A DNA stretch of 64,000 nt from Argopecten irradians (GCF_041381155.1 NC_091149.1:9936609-10000608), one strand, 5' to 3'; numbered from the stretch's first letter, positions 44,513 through 54,811 are shown. Program-made: numbers and translations. Notes: generated by a model from the sequence alone, not told the origin.

Positions 44513-45850
44513 ATGTTCGGCTGTATAGAGTGCCAGAAAAGATGTCCTACGATGAGGGCGCTTAACCAGCATGTGCGAGACAAACATGGAGAAAAGAAGC
44601 GTTGCCCACACGAGGGATGCGAGTATACATACCCTAAGAGCCGTTCATCTTATCTTCAGTCACACATGCACCGGATGCATCGTGTACTAAGAACCCCGGG
44701 TAGAACAGAAGTTTCAACATATGTACCTAAGGTGGCGAGCGTTGTCAAAGTAGTGAATCCCCCTCAGTCTCCCTTGATGTCACCAGCTCCAAGTGTTTAC
44801 GGATTGTATGGCTACTGCACTCCTTTATACTCGCCGGAGAGAATAGAGTTAGATGAGCCCCTATTTCCGGAACCACCAAGGAAGATACACAAGGGAGACG
44901 ACACCATTCTTCCTGCTGGTCAGGAAGAAGAGAGGGGATTTGAGAGTGCCACCCTTCCTGCTGGCCAGGAAGACGTGAAGGAACCCGCGGCAGCAACCCT
45001 TCCTGCTAGCCAGGAAGAGGCGGAGCCAGAAGCTGCAACCCTTCCTGCTAGCCAGGAAGAGGCGGAGCCCACGGTAGCAACCCTTCCTGCTAGCCAGGAA
45101 GAGGCGGAGCCCACGGTAGCAACCCTTCCTGCTAGCCAGGAAGAGGCGGAGCCAGAAGCTGCAACCCTTCCTGCTAGCCAGGAAGAGGCGGAGCCCACGG
45201 TAGCAACCCTTCCTGCTAGCCAGGAAGAAGCGGAGCCAGAAGCTGCAACCCTTCCTGCTAGCCAGGAAGAGGCGGAGCCCACGATAGCAACCCTTCCTGC
45301 TAGCCAGGAAGAGGCGGAGCCAGAAGCTGCAACCCTTCCTGCTGGACAGGAAGAAGAGAAGGGATCGCTGGACGACCTGAAAGAGCGGGCAACTCAATTG
45401 TTAAAGATGGGAGGAATGCCGGCATTCCCTCCTGCTCCACGACTCTGGAATGACGTTGAAGATGAAGAGGTGACAGTCGCTCCTGGACTGTTGTGGCCTC
45501 CCAAGGACTGGCGCATATCATCAGCAGACCATAAGCTGTTGATGTGGGAGACTGCAGCAGTCCAGTTGTGCGGTGTGTCTGCTGGCAGGCAGACAATTCT
45601 TGGCCGGACCCAGTTTTTATGCCTGCCAGGAGGACTGTCACCTCGTATGGAGGATGGGGAGCGGGAGGTAGTGCTGGCACGGTACTTTAATTATATGGCC
45701 ATCCGCAAGGTTGCAGAGACGGGACAGGATTCAGCTGGACTGATTCCCATCATGGAGAAACTCTTAAGATATTCTGAGCTGGACTCGTGCATCAAGGCGG
45801 TGGAGGAGGTAGAAATGGACCTTTTTAAGAAGAAAGGAAATAAAGTGTGA
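44513..45850 (+). CDS. Third ORF: two C2H2 zinc fingers, acidic repeats, unknown C-terminal domain
   Basis: The 445-residue frame is intact. Finger 1 is C4-X2-C7-X12-H20-X4-H25. Finger 2 is C31-X4-C36-X14-H51-X4-H56, joined by an HGEKKR linker of the TGEKP type. Residues ~130-283 are 11 repeats of about 14 residues, eight of them TLPASQEEAEP plus (E/T)(A/V/I)A. Residues 284-445 form a mixed charged/hydrophobic domain (PPKDWRISSADHKLL, LARYFNYMAIRK) that I do not recognise. No signal peptide or transmembrane segment is visible, so it is not an env-like protein. Probable nuclear or nucleic-acid-binding accessory protein, possibly captured from a host gene; function unknown. Confidence 0.8.
   Translation: MFGCIECQKRCPTMRALNQHVRDKHGEKKRCPHEGCEYTYPKSRSSYLQSHMHRMHRVLRTPGRTEVSTYVPKVASVVKVVNPPQSPLMSPAPSVYGLYGYCTPLYSPERIELDEPLFPEPPRKIHKGDDTILPAGQEEERGFESATLPAGQEDVKEPAAATLPASQEEAEPEAATLPASQEEAEPTVATLPASQEEAEPTVATLPASQEEAEPEAATLPASQEEAEPTVATLPASQEEAEPEAATLPASQEEAEPTIATLPASQEEAEPEAATLPAGQEEEKGSLDDLKERATQLLKMGGMPAFPPAPRLWNDVEDEEVTVAPGLLWPPKDWRISSADHKLLMWETAAVQLCGVSAGRQTILGRTQFLCLPGGLSPRMEDGEREVVLARYFNYMAIRKVAETGQDSAGLIPIMEKLLRYSELDSCIKAVEEVEMDLFKKKGNKV
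44905..45357 (+). repeat. 42-bp coding minisatellite inside the third ORF
   Basis: The eight central units are 42 bp and alternate between GAGCCAGAAGCT and GAGCCCACGGTA endings (order EA, TV, TV, EA, TV, EA, TI, EA). Two longer, more diverged units precede them and one follows. Each unit contains the near-palindrome TTCCTGCTAGCCAGGAA. Because the unit is a multiple of three and partly palindromic, the antisense strand is open too. Confidence 0.85.
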
Positions 45851-46291
45851 ATTGGAACATTGTATATATGTATAGTGAATTATCATTTTATTTGGTTAAA
45901 TATGTATGAACTTAGTTAACTATTATATCATGTAAGTATTTTGAGTAACTCAGGGTATTATAACAGTCTGTGGTAAAACGTATACTTGTAAAAGGATGTA
46001 CCATATATTTTAATTTGTTTTATTGTAAAACAGATAAGGAAATCTCATCAGGTGCACATATGGCCCGTGTATGCTGCACTTGGAAGAAATATAAAAACAT
46101 GTTTCTATGTATACTTTTGCATAACTACAATTTCGGAAAGGTGTAATTCATTACTGTTACTAAGGATAGTATATAAGGAATAACAGTGTAAGGAGGAAAT
46201 TCTTCCACTATTAATTGGAATTGATTTTTTTTTCTTCTCTTAAAGCTTGTTTAATAAATACTAAGTGTTGACGAGGACGTCAAATCTTTTT
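45851..46291 (+). other. 3' untranslated region of the retrotransposon
   Basis: AT-rich, no coding block. It leads to the polypurine tract. Confidence 0.5.
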
Positions 46292-46304
46292 AAGTAGGGG
46301 GTAT
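46292..46304 (+). promoter_or_regulatory. Polypurine tract
   Basis: AAGTAGGGGGTAT immediately precedes the 3' LTR. It is the expected primer for plus-strand DNA synthesis, although it carries T interruptions. Confidence 0.65.
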
Positions 46305-48400
46305 TGAAACGGAATTAGGAAATATATGGAAGTGAGAATTGTGACGGTCATGCCCGTGTACACCAGCTGGTTTTGTACTGTTTTTCACAGCTTTGGGATG
46401 ATTCGTTTGGAAATAATAAACAGACAACTAGAAATAATAGGCAATAATAAACATATGCCAGATATCTAGAAACTACTAAGTTAACGTTAAGAACATGTAT
46501 TACATGATAATTATTTGTTATAATCATTTGGCTGGTCAACAGAATATTGTGTGTTATTATCACGGCCGCCATTTTAGCATTCTCTGTGGTATGCATTGAA
46601 GTCAGACATTGAAAATGTACAAAACTTACTATTATGTAGGTCTTACCTAGTAAATCAGTGATGTTATGGATTGTTGGAATGTGTAATATATCAAGCACAA
46701 CATAAATCCATTTGTATTCACAACATTTTATATTACTGACGTTCGTGTCATTCCCTCTCATAACTTTTCATGACTGTGAGTCCGAGTCGAGGGTGGTCGT
46801 TCGCATATGAATGGTGAACAAGCTATGTTTGTGTGATAAATTTATTATAGCATGGAAGTTAGAGAGTTTAGCAAGGAAGTTATAAGATTTTGAATATGTT
46901 CTTAATGGAAGTTTATGTCATATTTTAAGGAAATTAACGGAACTATCTGATTATAGTTCCGCGTCATGTTACGATTATTTTGGCGTGAGACGGCAGAATC
47001 GAGCAGCCATGTTTGCATTCTTGACCATATTTGGAAGAATTCGCATCCTCGGTGCAAACATGGCCGCCCGAAGGCTATAAAAGGCCGAGCGCATTTCATA
47101 ATTTCATCCTTGTCCTATTGACAAATCTCATATCACTGCGCCTCCTCGTCTGCCTACTATACTTCTACACATAGATAGTGAAAGGTAAAGGGAAATAACT
47201 CTTATACAAATATTGTAAAGCGGCAAGTTATATATTTAGATAAATACGTAGATATTTGGAATCTCTACGTATTACTAGCAAATGGTATTCTACATTTGCT
47301 ATTAACTTGCTAAATTTATCTATAGGATTAATATGTAGATAATTGGAATCTCTACGTATTACTAGCAAATGGTATTCTACATTTGCTATTAACTTGCTAA
47401 ATTTATCTATAGGATTAATATGTAGATAATTGGAATCTCTACGTATTACTAGCAAATGGTATTCTACATTTGCTATTAACTTGCTAAATTTATCTATAGG
47501 ATTAATATGTAGATAATTGGATCTCTACAATTATAGCGTAGTGGAATCTCTACGTATTACTAGCAAATGGCATTCTACATTTGCTATTGACATTTTAGAT
47601 TTATATATAGGATTATACGTAAATATTTGGAATCTTTACGTATTAATAGCAAATGGCCTTCTACAATTGCTAGTCTTTCTATAAGACATTAATCTATATA
47701 TAACAGCATAATTTAATTACGCTACTACAGCATTAATAGTCGGACTGTAGTATTACATGTATTTAATATACAAGGGTATCTAGTCTTGTAAATAAGTTGT
47801 GTTTATATGTAGATCAATACGTAGATATTTGGTCTTACTACGTATTGCTAACAGGTGACATTCTACACTTGTTATTATATCTGTAATATATATAAAGTTC
47901 TCTTATGTAAATATTGTGAATATTTATAGTTCTAAAAGGGAACCTGTAAATTAGACTAGTTGATAGTCATCTATATCTGTACATGTAGTATTCATTAATT
48001 ATTAAGTACCTGTTGAGAACATGGAGTCCAATAGAGAGTGATTGAGGGAAATTGGAACATGTGTAGTTGTACATTGTAATTTATCAAACCATTTGTAATC
48101 ATCTTCTGTATTACATTGTATACTCATTGTAAATTATTCATTATTCGATTGTTATACTTGTTAAATTGTTAATTGCTATTTCTCATGGGTAGAAATAATA
48201 AACCGTGAATTTAATATCTGTCTTTGAGTAGTTCTTATAGTTAAAGGCGTTAGTTATAAAGGACTTGAGGGATCACTGAATGTGATCTGTGATCACAAAC
48301 GTAATAAACCCTACGAAAATTGGATACAGTCAAGACGACCACGTATAACGCTACCTCAGGAACCTGTTGGAGACTTCGACACGGAACCAATTTCGTTACA
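46305..48400 (+). repeat. 3' long terminal repeat
   Basis: Same limits and internal signals as the 5' LTR. TATAAAAG is at 47076-47083 and AATAAA at 48197-48202. The minisatellite carries a ~22-bp insertion (ACAATTATAGCGTAGTGGAA region, about 47521-47545) not seen in the 5' LTR. It is followed by ACTGTTAGACATATATATC, which does not repeat the left flank. Confidence 0.9.
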
Positions 48401-49505
48401 ACTGTTAGACATATATATCTTTATTGCCTTCTGCTCATTATTCAACTATCATCCATTTGTAAACAAATCAAATTCTAACAAATTTACCATAGTTTATACA
48501 CTTTTTCTCACTTTACAGCAAGTACAAAAACAACAACAATAAAATTACAATCACGAATCTTTTTTATTGATATTAATTTTTTTGCAAACTTTCAGAAAAA
48601 AGAAAGATGTTTCAAATTCAATTCATCCACATATTTGATTAATATATTTAATATACATTGATTTTTTAATTTGAAAAAAAAAAATCATATCATAGCAAAT
48701 GTACATGGTTTGTCATAATATTACAATAAAAGGAGATAATCCGTTTGGACGGATTTTCCACGAGGTGGAAAAGTTAAGATTATAATTCACTTTCCATGCA
48801 TTATTCAACCAAATTGTAGGGGTTCGATAATTGATAGGGTTCTACTAGATAGTAATGTACTAGAGTACTTTAGTATAGATCTACTGTAATGTACGTAATG
48901 TATATGTACATCTCCCAATCTTTGTAAATATGACAAATGAAAAATAAATCATGATTTGAAAAAAAACTATGAATAAAAATTCACTGTGACTTTACATTGA
49001 AGAAATACTTTACCGGAATCCAATGCAAGTCCGTTTAATTTATTACTTTACATCTCCTATTGACAGATGAAAGCTATACTAAAATTTGCAAATAAAGATA
49101 CCAAAAACACGAATAAAAAATCCTCTGTGACTTTCATGCAAAACAATAAAAAAATTTGAAGAAATGCTTTGATTTGAATCTCCGGAAATACACGCCCGTT
49201 TAATTTATTAGTTTACATCTCTCCCAATTTTTGTAAATATGACAAATGAAATTAGATTAAAATTTCAAATTAAAATACCAAAAACTTGAATTAAAAAAGT
49301 CTCTGGGACTTTAAGGTAAAATATGGAAAAAGAAAGAAGAAATGCTATCGATTTGACATTGAATATCCGGAATAATGTCCGTTTAATTTATTAGCTGACA
49401 TTTGATACTTCCTCTTAGTTTCAGTTTACATTACGTTTGTCAACAAGCACGGGTTTTCCTAAGAGCAGACAGCACTACACATGGAGTGCAGAGACAGACC
49501 TATTT
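48401..49505. other. Upstream region of the ADAM17-like gene; decayed triple repeat
   Basis: Between about 48885 and 49410 three ~180-bp units share CGTTTAATTTATTA, TTTGTAAATATGACAAATGA, AATACCAAAAAC(A/T)(C/T)GAAT and CTCTG(T/G)GACTTT. No promoter motif is convincing. The exon-1 frame is open upstream of its first ATG as far as about 49437, without another ATG. Confidence 0.5.
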
Positions 49506-49614
49506 ATGGATCCCTTACATAACACATGGTTTTCTTACTTAGGTCATGTTTTCATTTTACTTTTATTTGTTTTGGAATTACCCTACGCCATACCAAACGA
49601 AGATTACATTGCAG
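49506..49614 (+). CDS. ADAM17: ADAM17-like exon 1 (signal peptide)
   Basis: The first ATG in the frame that splices correctly starts MDPLHNTWF. A hydrophobic core VFILLLFVLEL and a likely cleavage after PYA indicate a signal peptide for secretion. The donor is TTGCAG|GTAACG, phase 1. The ATG at 49529 is in another frame and does not join exon 2. Confidence 0.7.
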
Positions 49615-51756
49615 GTAACGTTACATTGTACAGTTACAATCGGGAATTGGGATTTCTCTGTAGAGCTATTTTTAGCTTTAACAATATTGGGCTTACATGA
49701 TATCTAATTTATCTTGCAGTAACTAACAAATGTGCACATCTAACATGTACTGTATATAATGAAACTGTCGACTTTTTAACTACATTTTGTATCTACCATT
49801 GATAGTTTCATTGCTATTCTAATTCATTGATGCATGAACACAGTCTCATTTAAGTTCCTCAAACCTACTCATGCATGCGACATAGACAGTACTAGTACTA
49901 GATGTGTACTTATTTTAAGTCAGTGTATACACAAACGTTTTGAATAGAATGGTATTCAGATTATTCTATACACAATATGTGTCTCTTCCACATAATATAC
50001 AGTATTTATGATATTGATCTAAATTAAAAATCTGATACACCTACATGTATATATATATATACTTATTTGTAAATGTATAGTTTCGTGTGTATAGACTATT
50101 AGCAACAAATCTTGGTGATCATCTAATTATTCTATTTAGCTTCAGTTAACCTCAGGGGTCAAAGAATACCCATATTCAATTTTGAGTCCTTTTAAACACC
50201 CGCGTTCATTGATGGTTGTTAGCATTTAAAACATTTTTAACATTTTTTAAACCTATCCTTATAAAGGTCACTTTTTAAAATGTTATTCACGAGACTGTTT
50301 GAGAAAAATAATATAAAAAATATAGCCAGAAGGTAATTGCTAAATTAATTTTTGAGTAGTGCTAAAGATGTGTCACACATACTGTTTATACATGTACATG
50401 TAAACAGTATGTAATAAGAATATCAAATACATGTCATTGTAATTGCTTACCGTAATATTTATATTCTATAACATACACAAAATATGTAATTATAATCTGT
50501 AATTTACTAATTTTACATTTTTAACAATTTTAAAGTCAGTGTCTGAGATATATTACCTATCCAGTTATTGGACAATTAACATTAAATTCTTGCTTGTAAT
50601 TTTAGAATTTGTCTAAAATTTGATTTTGAATTTTAAAGATTATTTGATACCTAAGCATGTAAGACCCATGATTAGCTTATATATAATCACCAAGATCCTC
50701 TTCAAATTGCATCAGCCATCAGATATTAGTTACCCAGAAATTCTGATTATATTACAAAAAATGATGAGATTCATAATTATCAATTTTCAAGAAATGTGTC
50801 ATGTCATTCAGACAAATGATGTGAGCCCAAGTTTAAATATTTACATTTTCACTGCTGTCCCACTATGTAACCTTACCTGAATAAAAACTAGTTTGAACAA
50901 ACAATTGAAATGAAAAGTGTTCCTTTTTATATACAAATTAATTTTAAAAAATAGAAATAAAAGTGTTTGTATAATAAACATAATACAAATTAATAAAAAC
51001 TAGTTTGGACAAACAATTAGTATTTTGACTAAGTTATAAATATTTCAAAGTGAAATTGTGTGATTCCAGTATAAGGAGTACCTGTGCATGGAAACAATTT
51101 CAGAATGTATTTTTAGTCAAAATAAAGGTTTGAGGAGGTAAACTCAGGAAAAAATAATTTTGTTCCTTTTATTCATTATATTAAAGGCCCACTAACTTTC
51201 CCGAGGAAAATTTAAAGTTATCTGAAAAACATTTATAGCATAAGAAAATATATATCGATGGCCTAAGATGATGTTACAACACCAAAAATATGCAAGATTT
51301 CCTCGGTAATATATGATAACAGTGGAGATTCAGTTCGCTGTTTTGCATTCTGGCGCGTGCCAGTGATAGTCAACTACCGCATGGTGGTTAGGACGACGAC
51401 GGGGGAAAATATTTAGACAACCCACGTTATGAAAATTAACAGTTTTATTTATTTGATTTAAATTGTTTAGAAGGCGATGATAAGTGTAGCATTAACGGTA
51501 TGTTAATAACTTTTGCAACTCTATGAAATTATTTATCTCGTTACTGGTAACATTCTCATTTTAAAAATTAAAACCATTTCGGAAAGGTAGTGGGCCTTTA
51601 AATTTGTATTCCTCAAAAGTAATTATCTTCCTATGATTTGAAATGGAATTCCTGTTGATAATATGAATTAAGTTACTTTTAATTTGACTGGTTACTGAAT
51701 TGCACAAAATACCCAGTAGTTGTGTAATGATTGATGGGTTTTTTTTTCTTTCTTAG
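49615..51756 (+). other. ADAM17-like intron 1
   Basis: AT-rich. Holds a perfect palindrome around 50381-50410 (CTGTTTATACATGTACATG core), a two-fold repeat of AAACTAGTTTG(A/G)ACAAACAATT (about 50885 and 50997) and a TTAA-flanked MITE near its 3' end. Ends in a T-rich tract and CTTTCTTAG. Confidence 0.6.
51181..51601. mobile_element. TTAA-flanked MITE (piggyBac-like termini)
   Basis: The left end is TTAA-AGGCCCACTAACTTTCC and the right end GGAAAGGTAGTGGGCCT-TTAA, exact inverted repeats apart from one base. The ~410-bp interior is non-coding. A second copy of the same left end lies at 63938, at the window edge. Confidence 0.8.
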
Positions 51757-51886
51757 ATGAACTGACAGCATCTCTGCATCACTTTGAGGTTTTACATTCC
51801 CTAGATGTAAGACACAGGACAAAACGCTATGTTGACCCAGAAAAAACAGATGATTTTCACCAAGTATGGATTACAGCATTTGGAAA
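51757..51886 (+). CDS. ADAM17: ADAM17-like exon 2 (prodomain)
   Basis: Enters in phase 1 and encodes DELTASLHHFEVLHSLDV then the dibasic RTKR and VWITAFGK. The donor GGAAA|GTAAGA leaves phase 2. The hydrophobic/aromatic pattern fits the start of the ADAM17 prodomain. Confidence 0.8.
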
Positions 51887-51899
51887 GTAAGAATTTATT

Positions 51900-52018
51900 A
51901 TTTCTCCCCTACTTGACAGAGTTATCCCCCCTACTTGACAGAGTTATCTCCCCTACTTGACAGGGTTATCTCCCCTACTTGACAGAGTTATCTCCCCTAC
52001 TTGACAGGGTTATCCCCT
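51900..52018 (+). repeat. 22-bp tandem repeat, five units
   Basis: Units read CTCCCCTACTTGACAG(A/G)GTTAT. It begins 14 bp after the exon-2 donor. An inverted copy (GATAACCCTGTCAAGTACGGGAG) lies at about 52777-52799, so array and copy could pair. Confidence 0.8.
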
Positions 52019-52061
52019 GGTTGCTAGGGCAGGAAAAAATAGCTCACATGCACTTGACTCA

Positions 52062-53057
52062 TAGAATCCTACATGGGTCTGTCAAGTGGACAGGGGTTTC
52101 TCTTACCCCAGACAGGGATATCCACAGTTTACCAGTGTGAGATTTTTCTATCTCACCCTAGGGCAAAGACAAGCTACACAAGATCTTCGCACGCGCTCAA
52201 CAATGGTATTACTTCATGACGACAATATCTTGACAACATTATCATGACGTCGCAGTAATAGTATTTTAACGTCACAATAACAATGAAATGACGTAACAAA
52301 AACGGTGACTCATTGAGGTCACGTCATCCTCGCTTACATAAGTGACACGTTTATTAGAGACACAAAGTGGTGCACGGGGTAAGAGAAAAAGAATCATTCA
52401 CCCTCTTTGGGGTGAGACAGGAGATCTCAACCCTCTGGATAAGATTCTTACCCCTCGGATTGAGATTTTCTTGTCTCACTCCAAAGGGGGTGAAATATTC
52501 TTTAATCTCAACTCTAGTGAAAGATTTTGACTAATCAACTCGAGGGATGATGGGCAAAATGTTTCACCAGGATTGAGATATCCCTGTTCACCTGACTGGC
52601 CTATGTAAGATTCTTTTTCTCCCATACCTTAACAAGAAATGGTGAAAATTCAGTCGAAATGAACATTGCTGTGCGTAAAAATAGTCGCCTCATGTATTGA
52701 TGACGTCACTGTCTAGCGCGTGTGAGCTGTATTTTCCCTACCACAGTAAAAGACAGACTTATTTTTACCCTAGCGGGATAACCCTGTCAAGTACGGGAGA
52801 AAATGACGTGACATCACTGATATATGCGGAGACTATCGTCGAGTACATTATTGATTTTGACGCATTGAGGCGTCTCTGCGATGTTGACGCTATGAAAATA
52901 TTAAAGTATGAGAGAAAAATAATCAAATATATATATATCAAAAATAAAAATAACTCGAATGAAAGATTTGTGCTGCCAACTCTCCGCAATCCTTGGGTTG
53001 ACCAGCCAAAATCTTTGAGATATCCCTGTCCGCTTGACAGACCAATGTAAGATTCTA
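52062..53057. mobile_element. TIR element with a nested relative
   Basis: The left end TAGAATCCTACATGGGTCTG and the right end CAGACCAATGTAAGATTCTA are ~41-bp inverted repeats with about six mismatches. A third copy of the right-end sequence (TATCCCTGTTCACCTGACTG to GTAAGATTC) lies near 52576-52612, so two elements appear nested. The interior has CCTC(T/A)TTGGGGTGAGA-type motifs and no transposase frame. Confidence 0.6.
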
Positions 53058-53447
53058 TTATTTCTTTCAAATTATTTAAAGGTGATTCAGTGCGTCATAC
53101 TATTAAAAAATCATACAACCAGAATGGTCTACATGGATCAACATTTTTGCAATTTTAACAACTATATGAAGAAGCAATCCACAAGACGTATGAATCTCAT
53201 GTGTGGCAGTTGCCATTTGGTAACTTTAGGTTGGTGATTTTTCTTTGGATATTCTGACTTCCCCCCATTTCTTTATTCTTGCACAACTTGTCAAATGATC
53301 CTAACTGTTGATAGGATGTGATACAAACACAAACAGACAAGCTTTAATTTATTTCTCTGATTTTAATGACCGGAGACTGATTGTTAATAGGACACAGACA
53401 AAGTTAACGATAGGACACAGACAAAGTTAACGATTTTGATGTTTCAG

Positions 53448-53578
53448 ACAATTCCACTTGTCGATGAAGAAGTCCATGATTCTGTCACATGACTTCCACA
53501 CGACCTTAATCCAGAGAGATGGATCTAGTAAAGCTGTCCTCAGCAGTTCCTACGAGTTCTACACGGGGACTCTCTATG
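53448..53578 (+). CDS. ADAM17: ADAM17-like exon 3 (prodomain)
   Basis: Encodes QFHLSMKKSMILSHDF and SYEFYTGTLYG. The phase 2 entry joins exon 2 without a stop, and the donor CTATG|GTGAGA leaves phase 1. The F-x-G-T/H pattern before exon 4 is characteristic of ADAM prodomains. Confidence 0.8.
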
Positions 53579-54187
53579 GTGAGATTTCCTGACAGCGTCA
53601 AATTGTTGTAGAGCAGCAGAGTTCATTTCAAAGGGGATTTAATGAAATGAAATCTTAAAAAAATTAAGTTTTCAGTTTTACAAACTTTGCAAGATGATGG
53701 TAGACTATTCAAAACATCTCTGTTTATGGTGGCATCTACCATAATCAATTCTTCTTTCCAGTATTTCTCAGAAAGTACTCAAAGGATGTTTCTCAAATTT
53801 CATCATATAATGTAGATTTTCATTGAACCGTCAACCTTAGTTGTGAATATTGCATTTTTAAACTGATTGTACAGCAAAATGCCCAACAAGTAGCCAATGT
53901 GGAATTTATAGATAAAAGATTGTCACTACTATATCTAAATCACTACTACTGGTATTTCTAAAACTGAAGCTATCTGTCTCAAATTCCATGCATTCTTGAT
54001 ATTGGTTACAGAATTGCAAAATGTTAGCTTTCGTTTGTACTCCCATGAAAGTATCCATATTTCAACAACTGACTGTTCAGCTGTTAAACATTCAATGATG
54101 GCCATCAATATCCCTTAAGATCACTTGCTGTCATCAAAATTGTGTAATAATAGAATTATCGTACTGATGAAATGGCTTTATTCATAG
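53579..54187 (+). other. ADAM17-like intron 3
   Basis: AT-rich sequence without a recognised repeat or gene, ending TTTATTCATAG. Confidence 0.6.
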
Positions 54188-54276
54188 GTGAGACAGACAC
54201 ACGCGCCAATGTTTACTGGGAGGACAGCCTTATCACAGCGAGTATCGTCACGGCTGACGAAGTCTACTTTGTTGAG
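54188..54276 (+). CDS. ADAM17: ADAM17-like exon 4 (prodomain)
   Basis: Encodes ETDTRANVYWEDSLITASIV and ends VYFVE at a phase 0 donor GAG|GTAAGT. This matches the G-E-x-x-S/T-R part of the prodomain followed by a beta-rich stretch. Confidence 0.85.
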
Positions 54277-54424
54277 GTAAGTTTATTTAGTTTTATTTCA
54301 GAGCTTTTCTGTCTATCTTGTAAAACCCTAATTCATGTACAGCGGTCTAATTTGTAAAAAGGTATCAACAAAGTTCATGTTGTAATACTAAATCTAAATA
54401 ATATATGTCTGTTTTGGTTTTTAG

Positions 54425-54525
54425 CCCGTCCAGAGGTATGTGCGGTCAGCTCTCAATCACACACTGCTAGTCTATAGGAAGTCTGATCTCAAAGTACAAC
54501 AGGATCCCTGGGACGGAGTGAGGCG
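54425..54525 (+). CDS. ADAM17: ADAM17-like exon 5 (prodomain)
   Basis: Encodes PVQRYVRSALNHTLLVYRKS then DPWDGVRR, the P-x-x-R/W...M/L-L-V-Y-K/R-S pattern of ADAM17 prodomains. The donor AGGCG|GTAAGA (phase 2) is the first of seven copies of this exon-intron edge in a minisatellite. Reading past it meets TAA at once. Confidence 0.85.
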
Positions 54526-54811
54526 GTAAGATAAATAGATTCTTAGATGTGTGGGATGGAGTGAGCAGTTAAGATAAATAGAATCTTAGATGTGTGGGAC
54601 GGAGTGAGGAGGTAAGATCAATAGAATCTTACATGTGTTGGACAGAGTGAGGAGGTAAGATAAATAGAATCTTAGATGTGTGTGATGGGTGAGGAGGTAA
54701 GATAAATAGAATCTTAGATGTGTGGGATGGAGTCAGGAGGTAAGATATAAATATAATCTTATATGTGTGGGATGGAGTGAGGAGTTAAGATAAATAGAAT
54801 CTTAGATGTGT
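54510..54811 (+). repeat. 43-bp minisatellite that copies the exon 5 splice donor
   Basis: Seven units of GGGA(T/C)GGAGTGAGGAG(G/T)TAAGA plus TAAATAGAATCTTAGATGTGT. The first unit overlaps the last 16 exon bases. Units 3-6 keep a good donor AGGAG|GTAAGA, while units 2 and 7 have GTTAAGA. Confidence 0.85.

Larger units (their letters stand above)
36500..48400 (+). mobile_element. Ty3/gypsy-type LTR retrotransposon with a third ORF
   Basis: The order is LTR, primer binding site, gag, pol (protease-RT-RNase H-integrase), zinc-finger ORF, polypurine tract, LTR. Placing integrase after RNase H, together with the YLDD and DTGS motifs, assigns it to Ty3/gypsy (Metaviridae) rather than Ty1/copia. 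At 11.9 kb it is longer than typical for the group because of ~2.1-kb LTRs and the extra ORF. No matching 5-bp target duplication is visible (CATAT on the left, ACTGT on the right). Gag is broken and pol has one frameshift, so this copy is not expected to move on its own. Confidence 0.9.
51887..53447 (+). other. ADAM17-like intron 2
   Basis: Begins with a 22-bp tandem repeat and a nested pair of TIR elements (listed separately). Later it has a 24-bp direct duplication ending GGACACAGACAAAGTTAACG (about 53390-53434) just before exon 3. Confidence 0.6.

Noticed and set aside
44861-45397. 178-codon antisense frame opposite the third ORF
   Set aside because: Follows from the partly palindromic 42-bp unit; lacks the non-repeat ends that the sense frame has.
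44513-45850. Third ORF as an envelope gene
   Set aside because: Position fits, but there is no signal peptide, transmembrane segment or cleavage site, and two zinc fingers are present.
49437-49505. Upstream extension of ADAM17-like exon 1
   Set aside because: The frame is open but has no ATG before 49506; the signal peptide starts well at that ATG.
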